Below are positions 8,207-17,601 of a stretch of DNA of 64,000 bases, one piece after another. Source of the stretch: Leptospira interrogans serovar Manilae (GTDB lineage Bacteria; Spirochaetota; Leptospiria; Leptospirales; Leptospiraceae); NCBI GenBank assembly GCA_945887855.1, contig CAMCZP010000004.1:1-64000 (forward strand), written 5' to 3'. Every line of letters begins with the position of its first letter. The stretch's first letter is position 1. A model generated the notes under the pieces. That model worked only from the letters and a program-made list of their open reading frames with translations. It did no database searches and was not told where the DNA came from. The position numbers were made by a program, and so were the translations under genes.

Positions 8207-11200
8207 TTATTGTTTTCTTATATCTAGTGTATATGGAAATTCTGGATTAATAATTTCTTTCCCTTCAAAGTTTAAATTTCCAGGTGTATGACCAAATTGA
8301 AAAAATCTTGAGATACGTCTAGACTCTGCTTCATTTGCATTAACAGGAAAAGTTGTATAATTTCTGCCACCAGGATGAGCAACATGATACGTACACCCAC
8401 CTACTGATCTTCCCTTCCATATATCAATGATATCAAATACTAGAGGAGAATGTGACTTTATATTTGGATGAAGAGAAGATGGTGGATGCCATGCTTTAAA
8501 ACGAATCCCTGCTACAAACTCATTATTTGTTCCCGTAGACTTCAAAGGTACTACTTTTTGATTACAGGTTAGTATATATCGTTCACTATTCATTCCAAAG
8601 ACTCGCACCTGTAGTCTTTCAAGAGATGAATCTACAAATCTTGAAGTACCACCAACTGCACCTTCTTCCCCTAGAACTAACCATGGTTCCGCAGCATTTC
8701 TTAATTCTAAAGTTATCCCATTGAAGTCCATCTTTCCTGCTAGTGGAAATCTGAAATTTAAGAAAACCTCGTACCACTCCTTATCTAATGAATATCCATT
8801 TCTATTTAAATCTTCAATTACATCACAAAAATCTTCCCAAATAAAATGAGGGAGCATATATTTATCATGCAATTCAGTACCAAATCTTACTAAATTTCTT
8901 TTGTATGGATTTTCCCAAAAATTAGAAATAATTGATCTAATTAAAAGCATTTGCGTGATACTCATTCTCTCATGAGGGGGCATTTCAAAAGCCCTGAGCT
9001 CAAGTAATCCCAATCTACCTGATGATGAATCAGGAGAGTACAATTTATCAATACAAAATTCTGCTCTATGTGTATTACCTGTAATATCTGTCAATAGATT
9101 ACGAAGTAGTCTATCTATCATCCAACTAGGTGTATTACTTTTATTATCTATCTGACGAAATGCAATTTCTAACTCATTTAATGCTTCATGCCTAGCTTCA
9201 TCTATTCTTGGCGCCTGGCTTGTAGGACCTACAAATATACCCGAAAATAAGTAAGATAGCCCAGGATGATTTTGCCAATAAGTAAGTAGGCTTCTTAATA
9301 AATCAGGTCTACGGAGGATAGGTGAATCAGATGGAGAAATTCCTCCCAAGGTAATATGGTTCCCTCCTCCAGTTCCAGTATGACGACCATCTAACATGAA
9401 TTTTTCTGCAATTAATTTAGATTTTCTTGCTTCGTGGTACAACATTTCCGTATTTTTTACAAGCTGTTCCCATGATTGTGTTGGATGTATATTTACTTCA
9501 ATAACACCTGGATCTGGAGTAATTGAAAATTTCTCTAACCTTTCATCATAGGCTGGAGGATACCCTTCAACAATTATGCTGTACTTCAATTCTTGAGCAG
9601 CTAATTCTATTGAAGAGATAAGATCTAAATATTCCTCAAGCCTAACGAGTGGTGGGATAAAAACAAAAAGATTTCCATCTCTTGGCTCCACACACAATGT
9701 TGTTCTTACAACATCATCAAAAACAATGCCTCCGCCATTATTTGCATTTGGATAACCTAATTTTTGAATTTTTTCCCACTCAGCTTCTTCAGCTGCAAGT
9801 GCAAACTTATCTTTACCACTGTATCTCTTATATCTTTGTGATACTATCTCATAATAATTTGGAAGAGGTTTTTTCCCTTCAAATGTAGATGGTTCTTCTA
9901 TAAATGAATATTTATCAGAGATAGGAAGAGACATCAAAGGAAGTCGATATCCCATTGGAGAATCACCAGGTATTAAGTACATTCTTTCTCTTTTAAAGGC
10001 TCTAAATCCTGTTTCCCAATCTTTTTTAATAGGATTCCAACGGAGTGGAATTCCAAAACCAACTACTTTTTCTAGACCACGCTCAAAAACTTTTCGAAGA
10101 TTCTTTCTCTCTTCTGATTCTTTTAAATTAACTCTATAAGGATCATCGTTTAATGGAAGATTCCCTTCCTTCCATAAATAATAATAAATATCTTCATATC
10201 CTGGAAGTAAATATTTATCTGTAATACCTAAATAGGAAGCTATTCTTTTAATTAATAGATATGAGTGTTTTTCGGAATATTTATTGAGCTTATATTCATC
10301 ACTTAATAATGATTCATCTTTCCAAACTGATGTTCCATCTTTTCTCCAATAACAAGTAATTGCCCACCTAGGAAGGGATTCTCCAGGATACCACTTACCC
10401 TGTCCGTAATGCAATAAGCCACCATTTGAAAATTTATTTTTTAAGTTATATAGCAAAGAATGAGCATATTTCTTTTTAGTAGGGCCCAGGGCATCAATAT
10501 TCCACTCAGATCCATCCATATCTTCAGATGATACAAATGTAGGTTCCCCACCCATTGTTAGACGAACATCCTGTAGCTTTAATTTAGTATCTACAGATAG
10601 ACCTAATGCATATATTTTATTCCACTGATCTTCTGTATATGGTTTTGTAGTACGGGATTTTTCATCTATTCTTGTAACATTCATCTCGAAATTAAAAGAT
10701 ACTTTAGATTTCTCTGTTGCCCCCGTAACTGGAGCTGCATTTGATGGATCAGGTGTGCAAGCAAGGGGAATATGCCCCTCTCCAGCAAAGAGTCCAGAGG
10801 TTGGATCCAAACCTACCCATCCTGCTCCAGGCAAAAATACTTCTGTCCATGCATGTAAATCTGTAAAATCAACTTCAGGTCCTTGTGGCCCTTCTAATGG
10901 TTTTTGGTCAGGGACAAGTTGAATGAGATATCCTGAAGAAAATCTAGCTGCTATTCCAAGATGACGAAGAGTTTGAACAAATAGCCAAGCACTATCTCTA
11001 CATGAACCTCTTCCCAATTTTAGTGTTTCCATAGGAGTTTGAACTCCAGATTCCATTCTTATGATATAAGAAATATCTTTGTAAATTTTTTGATTTATCT
11101 CTACTAAAAAATCTACAGTTCTTTGTTTCTTAAGCGAAATTTGAGATACATACTCCTTAAGCAGACCTGAGGAATCCTTGATTTGTAGATAGGGTTGTAA

Positions 11201-11539
11201 CTCGTCTAATAGAGAGTCATCATATGAAAAAGGTGCCTCTTCAGCATATGATTCTAGGAAAAAATCAAAAGGATTGATAACAGTCATTTCAGCAAGTAAA
11301 TCAACTTCAATCGAGAGTTGGCTGGCTTTTTCAAGAAATACAAATCTTGCCTGGTAGTTTCCAAAAGGATCTTGCTGCCAATTGAGAAAATGTTCTTTTG
11401 GCTCAACTTTTAAGGAATAGGACAGAATAGGAGTTCTGGTATGTAGAGCAGGCCTCAATCTAACTATATGGGGATATATAGATATCGCTTTATCATAGGT
11501 ATATTCAGTTTTATGGTGAAGTGCAACCTGTATTGACAT
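8207..11539 (-). CDS. Transglutaminase-like protein fused to DUF2126 (giant 1110-residue form)
   Basis: One uninterrupted 1110-residue protein. Residues about 1-90 are the bacterial transglutaminase N-terminal domain (HHKTEYTYDKAISIYPHIVRLRP). A transglutaminase/cysteine-protease core follows at about 130-260, with Cys in GRGSCRDSAW, His in DLHAWTEVFLPG, and Asp in GLDPTSG. The remaining 800 residues are the DUF2126 domain (LTMGGEPTFVS, GGRNYTTFPVNANEAESRRISRF). Such fusions occur in many bacteria, often near small transglutaminase proteins and DUF403/circularly permuted ATP-grasp genes; none of those partners is beside it here. The substrate is unknown, and peptide-ligase or protease activity is an inference. 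The ATG has a GGAGAA ribosome site. It has no signal peptide, so it is likely cytosolic. Confidence 0.93.
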   Translation of the reverse strand: MSIQVALHHKTEYTYDKAISIYPHIVRLRPALHTRTPILSYSLKVEPKEHFLNWQQDPFGNYQARFVFLEKASQLSIEVDLLAEMTVINPFDFFLESYAEEAPFSYDDSLLDELQPYLQIKDSSGLLKEYVSQISLKKQRTVDFLVEINQKIYKDISYIIRMESGVQTPMETLKLGRGSCRDSAWLFVQTLRHLGIAARFSSGYLIQLVPDQKPLEGPQGPEVDFTDLHAWTEVFLPGAGWVGLDPTSGLFAGEGHIPLACTPDPSNAAPVTGATEKSKVSFNFEMNVTRIDEKSRTTKPYTEDQWNKIYALGLSVDTKLKLQDVRLTMGGEPTFVSSEDMDGSEWNIDALGPTKKKYAHSLLYNLKNKFSNGGLLHYGQGKWYPGESLPRWAITCYWRKDGTSVWKDESLLSDEYKLNKYSEKHSYLLIKRIASYLGITDKYLLPGYEDIYYYLWKEGNLPLNDDPYRVNLKESEERKNLRKVFERGLEKVVGFGIPLRWNPIKKDWETGFRAFKRERMYLIPGDSPMGYRLPLMSLPISDKYSFIEEPSTFEGKKPLPNYYEIVSQRYKRYSGKDKFALAAEEAEWEKIQKLGYPNANNGGGIVFDDVVRTTLCVEPRDGNLFVFIPPLVRLEEYLDLISSIELAAQELKYSIIVEGYPPAYDERLEKFSITPDPGVIEVNIHPTQSWEQLVKNTEMLYHEARKSKLIAEKFMLDGRHTGTGGGNHITLGGISPSDSPILRRPDLLRSLLTYWQNHPGLSYLFSGIFVGPTSQAPRIDEARHEALNELEIAFRQIDNKSNTPSWMIDRLLRNLLTDITGNTHRAEFCIDKLYSPDSSSGRLGLLELRAFEMPPHERMSITQMLLIRSIISNFWENPYKRNLVRFGTELHDKYMLPHFIWEDFCDVIEDLNRNGYSLDKEWYEVFLNFRFPLAGKMDFNGITLELRNAAEPWLVLGEEGAVGGTSRFVDSSLERLQVRVFGMNSERYILTCNQKVVPLKSTGTNNEFVAGIRFKAWHPPSSLHPNIKSHSPLVFDIIDIWKGRSVGGCTYHVAHPGGRNYTTFPVNANEAESRRISRFFQFGHTPGNLNFEGKEIINPEFPYTLDIRKQ

Positions 11540-11692
11540 ATTTTCTCCGGGTGATGAATCTTCTTTTTATCATGCAAATTTCATACTAAACAAGTAAAAA
11601 TATACAATTAAATTGAAAACAGTAAAATCTGGGATTTAGAAGTAAATATAGAACGAATATAGATAAAATTCATTTGGATATTCACCTTTTTT

Positions 11693-11759
11693 TATATACG
11701 GAAAGGATTTTATAATTTAAAAATCTCAATTCGCATACTATATAAACAATCCGTATATA
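11693..11759. repeat. Ten-base inverted repeat spanning 67 bases in a 311-base intergenic region
   Basis: TATATACGGA (11693-11702) and TCCGTATATA (11750-11759) are perfect complements separated by 47 bases. The region 11540-11850 between two minus-strand genes has no open frame worth calling. The repeat could be a pair of regulator half-sites upstream of the transglutaminase/DUF2126 gene or a remnant of a small element; I see no target-site duplication. Confidence 0.5.
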
Positions 11760-11778
11760 GACCGAGCTAGTATCCAAG

Positions 11779-11802
11779 CCTTTTTCTAATTTCTGAAAAA
11801 GG
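11779..11802. repeat. Hairpin without T-tract after the PldB-like gene
   Basis: CCTTTTTC and GAAAAAGG are perfectly complementary with an eight-base loop. It lies 49 bases after the stop of the minus-strand lipoprotein gene. No T run follows on the minus strand, so simple intrinsic termination is doubtful. Confidence 0.45.
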
Positions 11803-11850
11803 TAGAGTAGTACAAAAAACTTATCAACTTTATTTATTCTTTACTTTGTT

Positions 11851-13203
11851 TCATAAAGAGTCTAAGATTTGAGACATTACTTTATTTCTGATGTAATCTC
11901 TCTCTAGGAACAGCTCATGTTTTGCATTCTCAATTTTAATAATCTTGCATAAGCCTGGAGTATTTAAATTGATTTTATTACAAACAGTGTCCTGCCCTGA
12001 GGGATGAACGTAATCATCAAACTCTGCTTGAAAGATCAATGTTGGAGTTTTAATTTTTTGAGCATCACTTCGGATATCTTTTACAATTTCATAAATAGCA
12101 TCTACAAAACCCCATGTAAGACCTCCTAAGCTGGTCTCAGGATTTTCTTGGAGTATATACTTTTTCATAAAGAATCTATTATAACTAGTAGTATAATAGT
12201 TTAGAGTGTTATCTTCTGTATCATACATTGTTGAAAAGTGGCTAAAAGTAGGTCCTCCACCTGCAATTGAATACCCAGTTGTTGTTATTGTATCACCTGT
12301 AGATATAATTGCTTTGGATAAAAAATCATTGTTATCAGCTCCCATCAATCCAATTAGGCTAAACATAGGGGCTGATAGGATCATTCTATCCAGACTAGTA
12401 GGATTTTGCTCTGCATAACGAGCAATTACAGCCCCTCCCAAAGAATGCCCTAGTGCTGAAACTTTTTCTATATTGTTCTTTTCTTTTATTATATTAATTA
12501 ATGTTCCAAAATCTTTCACATAATCTTCAAAGTTTTTAACATAAATCTTTCTATATTCTTGTAGCTCTTCTTTATCTATTTCAAAAACATTCCAATTAGG
12601 ATCCCATTCTTTGTTTTTACCAATCATCCTCTGAGAAAATCCATGTCCTCTATGATTGATTACAAAAATAGAATATGGAACTTTATTATTCAATAAATCA
12701 TATACAACTTCCGCATACCGTATTGATGACTCACCAGTACCATGTGAGATAACTAGCGCCTGTTTAGCTCCTTCAAAAGGGAAATAGTCATACACAATTT
12801 TTATACCATCAACTCCCGTAAATGTTTCACGTTTGCTATTTAGCTTATAAAATTCTAAAATTTGCTTTATAGTACCTTTATTATCTATAAATTTACCCTC
12901 TTTTGGAGAGATCTCTATACTAACTTCAGAATTTATTATATATTTAGTAGGCTGTTCTAGAGATTTAAGTTTTTCTATTTGTAAGTTTGCTTTTAGAATT
13001 TGAGGAGAATTTGGGTGTTTTGCTATAAATGAATTGTAAGATTCTATAGTATTTATTTTTTGTGCTTTTTCAAAATCAGGATTAGATGAAGAGGAACATG
13101 TAATGAGTGTTAAAAAGAGTTTTAATAGAACGATTGTATAGAGACTAGTATGAATTTTTTTAGATTCCCTTTCAAAATTGGGTTTTGGTATTGAGTTTAT
13201 CAT
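11851..13203 (-). CDS. Lipoprotein alpha/beta hydrolase, PldB-like (lysophospholipase or monoacylglycerol lipase type)
   Basis: A 450-residue protein. A signal peptide ending LFLTLITC|SSSS suggests lipidation at Cys36. Residues about 45-75 look like a tetratricopeptide-type helix pair (YNSFIAKHPNSPQ). The hydrolase domain (about 115-450) follows E. coli PldB: VISHGTGESSIRYAEVVYDL, then INHRGHGFSQRMIG, and the nucleophile elbow GHSLGGA. The likely acid is Asp in FDDYVHPSGQD and the base His in NAKHELFLERD. It should cleave fatty-acyl esters of lysophospholipids or monoglycerides at the envelope; the substrate is inferred. Leptospires live on fatty acids, so an exported lipase fits. The gene is alone, with a T-less hairpin after it. 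Confidence 0.85.
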   Translation of the reverse strand: MINSIPKPNFERESKKIHTSLYTIVLLKLFLTLITCSSSSNPDFEKAQKINTIESYNSFIAKHPNSPQILKANLQIEKLKSLEQPTKYIINSEVSIEISPKEGKFIDNKGTIKQILEFYKLNSKRETFTGVDGIKIVYDYFPFEGAKQALVISHGTGESSIRYAEVVYDLLNNKVPYSIFVINHRGHGFSQRMIGKNKEWDPNWNVFEIDKEELQEYRKIYVKNFEDYVKDFGTLINIIKEKNNIEKVSALGHSLGGAVIARYAEQNPTSLDRMILSAPMFSLIGLMGADNNDFLSKAIISTGDTITTTGYSIAGGGPTFSHFSTMYDTEDNTLNYYTTSYNRFFMKKYILQENPETSLGGLTWGFVDAIYEIVKDIRSDAQKIKTPTLIFQAEFDDYVHPSGQDTVCNKINLNTPGLCKIIKIENAKHELFLERDYIRNKVMSQILDSL

Positions 13204-13424
13204 AGAATGACCTTTTTAAAATAAAATTACTTTTTCTGGCTTAAATAAATTATAAAAGTTTGATTATAGAAGCAAGCTCTTTTTTTGATTATTAAATTCC
13301 AAATCAAATTTTTTTAAGAAAAAGATACTTCTTTGTGCTTAAACAATTTATTTTTTAAATTAATATCTATTTCTGATAAAAAATATTCAATTGAATTGGG
13401 GAGTTTAATTCTGACTAAAAAATT

Positions 13425-15635
13425 ATGAAAGAAAAAGTAAAATCTAAGTTTGATTTACAGGTTAATTTGTATGGTATGACATGTGCCAACTGTGCATTGA
13501 GAATTGAAAAAGGGCTACATAAAATTGATGGCGTAGAGAATGTTAACGTTAATCTTGCATTAGAAACAGGCACAATATTTTTAAATACTCCAATTGATCC
13601 AGAGATTATAATTCAATCAATAGAGAATATGGGTTATGGTGCCTCCCTTATCAAAGGTAAAAGCTCCCAAGCAAACGAAGATCAATCAAAAAGAGAAGAT
13701 ATAAAAAAGAAAAATTTTATCAAACTAATGATTGGTACTTTCTTATCTATACCTTTATTTTTAAGTATGTTTTCACATTCATTTCCTAATTTATCATTTT
13801 TTCATTATTTAGTAAACCCTTATTTTCAATTACTCTTAGCAAGCCCAGTACAATTTTACATAGGGTTCCATTTTCATAAAGGAGCTTTTTATTCTATTCG
13901 TGACAAAATGCTAGGGATGGATTTATTAGTTTCCATTGGAACTTCAGCAAGTTATTTTTATAGTATTTATTTAGGATTTTTCAAACCTCCAGGAGAACAC
14001 TTATACTTTGAGACTTCTTCTCTACTGATTACTTTTGTACTACTGGGTAAATATTTAGAAGAAAAAGCTAAACATAAATCATCTTCTGCAATTAGAAATC
14101 TTTTAGAATTAAAACCAAAGACTGCATTAGTTATAAGAAATACTATTGAAACTGAAATTCCTATAGAGAATATCTCAATAGATGATATTTGTCTTATAAA
14201 ACCAGGCAGTCTTATCCCAAGTGATGGAACCGTAATAGAAGGCTCTTCTGATGTTGACGAAGCTCTGCTGACAGGAGAAAGTAATTTTGTATACAAAAAA
14301 ATTGGTGATCCTGTGATTGGTGCGACGATGAATCTTTCAGGATATTTAAAAATAAAAATAAGCTCTCTAGGAGAAAGCACAGTTCTCTCTAAAATAATAT
14401 CTATAGTATCTAATGCTCAAAGTTCTAAAGCTCCCATTCAAAGATTAGCAGATAAAATTTCTGCTGTATTTGTACCTGTAATACTATTTATTTCATTTTT
14501 AAGTTTTTTTATGCACTACTTTTGGCTACATCCAGGAATTTACTCAATTGCTTTTGAAAGTACAATTAGTGTTTTAGTGATAGCCTGTCCATGTGCTTTA
14601 GGCTTAGCAACCCCTGCATCAATAATGTCTGGATCCGGAAAATCTGCTGAGTATGGTATCTTATTTCGAAATGCGGAGGCTCTTGAAATAGCACATAAAT
14701 GTAAAACTATTGTCTTTGATAAAACAGGTACTCTAACGGAAGGCAAACCATCTGTAGTTGGTATATATCCAGCAAAGGGAATCTCAGAATCATCACTCAT
14801 ACTCAAAGCATGTATAGCAGAAAAATTTTCTGCTCATCCCATTGCAAATGCTATTTTAGACAGAGGTAAATCTTTATCATTCGTGATACCTGATCCAGAC
14901 TCATTTGAATACATTCCCGGGATAGGTGCTTCTGTTCTTTTTGAAGGTAAAACTATTAAAGCAAGTTCTCTAAAATATGCAAGTACCCTAGACATAGAAT
15001 CTGATAAAGAATTATTTCTATCACTGCAAAATAAGGGAGAAACATGTATAGTTATATATGAAAATGAAATATATTTGGGTGCTATTAGTTTATATGATAA
15101 TATTAAAGAGACTAGTTTAGAATTAATTCATAAATTAAAAAGATCTGGACTACATATAGTTATGCTAACTGGTGATTCAGAAAAAACTGCAAACAAAATA
15201 GGTCAAATATTAGGAATTAGTGAAATTATAAGTGAAGTCAAACCAGATGAAAAAGCATCTGTAATACGAAAAATTCAAAAAAATAAAAATCTCATTCTCA
15301 TGGTTGGAGATGGAATCAATGACGCTCCCGCTTTGGCCACTGCGGATGTTGGTGTAGCAATGGGTTCAGGAAGTGATATTGCCATAGAAACGGCTGATGT
15401 GACGATAATAAGAAATAATATGAAAAGTGTAGCGGATATTCTTTTCTTTAGCCAAAAGACTTATGAAAATATTCAGCAAAACTTATTTTGGGCACTGAGT
15501 TACAATTCCTTAGGCATACCCCTTGCTGCTTTTGGATATCTTTCTCCTTGGATTGCAGGTTTTGCAATGGCATTTAGCTCAATCTCTGTTGTTTTAAATG
15601 CAATTAGGCTACAAAATATAAAGCCATCTGACTAA
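13425..15635 (+). CDS. copA: Copper-exporting P1B-type ATPase CopA
   Basis: A 736-residue heavy-metal ATPase of ordinary length for CopA with one metal-binding domain. In order: an HMA domain with GMTCANC (Cys20 and Cys23), membrane helices, the actuator loop (SDVDEALLTGES), the ion-channel motif CPC in VIACPCALGLATPAS, the phosphorylation site DKTGTLTEGK, the nucleotide-site SAHPIA motif, and the hinge MVGDGINDAPAL. The CPC motif, together with the HMA domain, indicates Cu+ (or Ag+) export from the cytosol. Unlike most cop loci, no CopZ chaperone or CueR/CopY/CsoR regulator is adjacent. The 220 bases upstream are AT-rich with no recognised operator. Confidence 0.96.
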   Translation: MKEKVKSKFDLQVNLYGMTCANCALRIEKGLHKIDGVENVNVNLALETGTIFLNTPIDPEIIIQSIENMGYGASLIKGKSSQANEDQSKREDIKKKNFIKLMIGTFLSIPLFLSMFSHSFPNLSFFHYLVNPYFQLLLASPVQFYIGFHFHKGAFYSIRDKMLGMDLLVSIGTSASYFYSIYLGFFKPPGEHLYFETSSLLITFVLLGKYLEEKAKHKSSSAIRNLLELKPKTALVIRNTIETEIPIENISIDDICLIKPGSLIPSDGTVIEGSSDVDEALLTGESNFVYKKIGDPVIGATMNLSGYLKIKISSLGESTVLSKIISIVSNAQSSKAPIQRLADKISAVFVPVILFISFLSFFMHYFWLHPGIYSIAFESTISVLVIACPCALGLATPASIMSGSGKSAEYGILFRNAEALEIAHKCKTIVFDKTGTLTEGKPSVVGIYPAKGISESSLILKACIAEKFSAHPIANAILDRGKSLSFVIPDPDSFEYIPGIGASVLFEGKTIKASSLKYASTLDIESDKELFLSLQNKGETCIVIYENEIYLGAISLYDNIKETSLELIHKLKRSGLHIVMLTGDSEKTANKIGQILGISEIISEVKPDEKASVIRKIQKNKNLILMVGDGINDAPALATADVGVAMGSGSDIAIETADVTIIRNNMKSVADILFFSQKTYENIQQNLFWALSYNSLGIPLAAFGYLSPWIAGFAMAFSSISVVLNAIRLQNIKPSD

Positions 15636-15677
15636 AAAAATCTTGAATGAAATCCAGATTACTTAAATTGTGAGACT

Positions 15678-16556
15678 ATGTCTAATTCTTCTATTGACAC
15701 CTCATCCATCACTGCTATCGATCATGTAATTATTGATGAACATTCCCTTAGTTATGAAATATTTAGCCAGGGCGAAAAAATATATATTTTTATGAATGGA
15801 TGGTGTAGCGTTCGGTATTTCTGGACACCCTATTTTAATGATTTCAAAGTGCTTGGAAAATGTATTACGTTGGATCTATTGGGTCACTTTCCTTCTAAAG
15901 TAAGTTCTAATTTTTCAAATTTAAATTTCAATGATATTCTTATCATTCAATCTAAAGCCATAAAAGCTTTATCTGAAGACAAAAAGGTAACTTTAGTAGG
16001 TCACTCCGCAGGTGGAATGTTTGCTTTAGCAATTGGAGCTCTATATCCAGATTTAGTAGAAAAAGCTGTGGCTATCACTCCTGTTGTTCATGGACCAACT
16101 ATGGGTATCTTCCATTTAGCAAAAATTTTAGCAGATTTAAATTTAAATGTATCACTTGAAATATTTTTTGATTTGATTCGAAATCTTCCAAACTATTTTC
16201 ATAAATGGTTTGAAGCAGCAACTTATGAGAAAGGCGAATTTGTAAATAGAAAAGAGATAGCAGAATTCATTCTCAATTATCACTCTCACTTCATTAAATT
16301 AGATCCAAATATCATGGGTAGATATCTTCAATTATTACATGACTCTGACATTAGACCATTAGTGAAAGACTCTCAATTGCATGCTTTAATTATAGGAGCA
16401 TCTGATGATCCAATTGTTCCTATAAGCCAGCAAAGAGAAGTATCCTCAATTATGAAAAATAGCTCTTATGTTGAAATCACACCCTCTGGACATATCCCTA
16501 CTCTTGAGAAAAGAGATGAAACTATTTCCTTGATCTTAAGGTATTTGCAAAATTAA
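15678..16556 (+). CDS. Alpha/beta hydrolase
   Basis: A 292-residue cytosolic alpha/beta hydrolase. The oxyanion region is FMNGWCSVRYFWTPYF (an FxNGW variant of the usual HGxxG), the nucleophile elbow is GHSAGGM (Ser near residue 111), the acid is Asp in IGASDDPIVPISQQ, and the base is His in SGHIPTLEKRDE. All triad members are present, so it should be an active esterase, lipase or thioesterase of unknown substrate. It lies 42 bases after copA in the same direction, and its last four bases overlap the end of the convergent UPF0016 gene. Confidence 0.85.
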   Translation: MSNSSIDTSSITAIDHVIIDEHSLSYEIFSQGEKIYIFMNGWCSVRYFWTPYFNDFKVLGKCITLDLLGHFPSKVSSNFSNLNFNDILIIQSKAIKALSEDKKVTLVGHSAGGMFALAIGALYPDLVEKAVAITPVVHGPTMGIFHLAKILADLNLNVSLEIFFDLIRNLPNYFHKWFEAATYEKGEFVNRKEIAEFILNYHSHFIKLDPNIMGRYLQLLHDSDIRPLVKDSQLHALIIGASDDPIVPISQQREVSSIMKNSSYVEITPSGHIPTLEKRDETISLILRYLQN

Positions 16557-16837
16557 TTATTTTCTATAAATCCCTTATATAAATAAAAACTACCCATTAG
16601 CAAGAATGAAACAGATGAAATTTTATATAGAATCTTTTGGTTTAAATATTCTCCAATAAATTCTCCTAGTACTACAGCTATAAAACTTGCACTTGTAAGA
16701 GCTAAGGCAGATCCCATAAAAACTGAAAGTTTGCTATTAGAAACATTTGAAATTGCAAGAGTTGCTAATTGTGTTTTATCTCCCAATTCAGCAAAAAAAA
16801 CTGTTATGAATGTTGTTAGTATAATCTTCCAATCCAT
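16553..16837 (-). CDS. UPF0016/GDT1-family half-size cation transporter subunit
   Basis: About 94 residues with three hydrophobic helices. The signature AELGDKTQLA of the UPF0016 (TMEM165/GDT1) family occurs once, near residue 16. Family members export Mn2+ or Ca2+ in exchange for protons; full-size ones have two such repeats, while half-size bacterial ones work as dimers and often come in adjacent pairs. Only one half-gene is here, so it would act as a homodimer or with a partner elsewhere. I chose the ATG at 16837 because the protein then starts MDWKIILTTF, like relatives; an ATG at 16855 would add six residues and overlap the previous gene by 16 bases. Confidence 0.85.
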   Translation of the reverse strand: MDWKIILTTFITVFFAELGDKTQLATLAISNVSNSKLSVFMGSALALTSASFIAVVLGEFIGEYLNQKILYKISSVSFLLMGSFYLYKGFIENN

Positions 16838-16839
16838 CT

Positions 16840-17601
16840 TTAATTTCCCAAACATGCTTTATTTACACTAGAAACATAAACCAATGGTAGTTCATCCTGC
16901 ATGGTTTCAGATCCTAAAAACTTACCCTTGATGGTTACCTTTTTTTCTTTGTAAGCATCTAACCATTCCTGTTGTAACTTAGATGAAATTGGAAAATAAG
17001 ACCAATGCCATCTTTCTAAGAAATATCCTTTATTATCTCTTTCTGAATAGTCATTGTAAGGTTGGCAAAAACCATATGTTGCAGCATTTTTTTGAAGCCA
17101 TGTATACAAAAACTCTCCCTTGCCACCTTTTTCAAAGTAGGAATTCTCAAATGAATTAAGGTCTAAATCCGTCCCCCAATGATGTCTAGATGTACCAGGA
17201 GCACTCGAATATTCTAAAATCAGAGATATAATTTCTTGAGGTTTTTTGTTTTCAACACTCTTTTTCATTTTTCTCTTTCCAGTAAATTTCTCTTCCCATA
17301 TAGTTTTCTGATCAGAATAACTTCTAAAACCTGATTTTACGATAATCTTTTCTGAATTTTTTGATGCTGCTCTATCTATTTCATAGTTATTAACCATTTT
17401 TTCAAAAGCTTCTAAGACATCGGGACGCATGAGAGGTTCCCCTTTCCTATTTTTATGAATCTTTGCCCCCTGATAATCTCCTAATAAGTACTTCTCTTTG
17501 GATACACCTAAAAACAAATCTTCAGCTGAAGTACATTTTAAAAAAAGAAAGAGATACAAAAAAAACAGAAGACTAACTTTCCTTTCAATCAACATTTTCA
17601 A
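16840..17601 (-). CDS. D-alanyl-D-alanine carboxypeptidase, VanY/M15B family
   Basis: A 253-residue exported zinc peptidase. The N-terminus is a signal peptide ending LFLFLKC|TSAED, so it may be a lipoprotein. The zinc site is complete: HHWGTDLDL supplies His and Asp, and ERWHWSYF supplies the third ligand His and a catalytic residue. VanY-type enzymes remove the terminal D-Ala from peptidoglycan stem peptides in the periplasm. No vancomycin-resistance genes are nearby, so a housekeeping wall-trimming role is likely. Its start overlaps the upstream KtrA-like gene by 17 bases, implying one transcript. Confidence 0.88.
   Translation of the reverse strand: MKMLIERKVSLLFFLYLFLFLKCTSAEDLFLGVSKEKYLLGDYQGAKIHKNRKGEPLMRPDVLEAFEKMVNNYEIDRAASKNSEKIIVKSGFRSYSDQKTIWEEKFTGKRKMKKSVENKKPQEIISLILEYSSAPGTSRHHWGTDLDLNSFENSYFEKGGKGEFLYTWLQKNAATYGFCQPYNDYSERDNKGYFLERWHWSYFPISSKLQQEWLDAYKEKKVTIKGKFLGSETMQDELPLVYVSSVNKACLGN

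Noticed and set aside
16840..17601. A vancomycin-resistance locus
   Set aside because: Only a VanY-like carboxypeptidase is present; vanR, vanS, vanH, vanA and vanX are not nearby.
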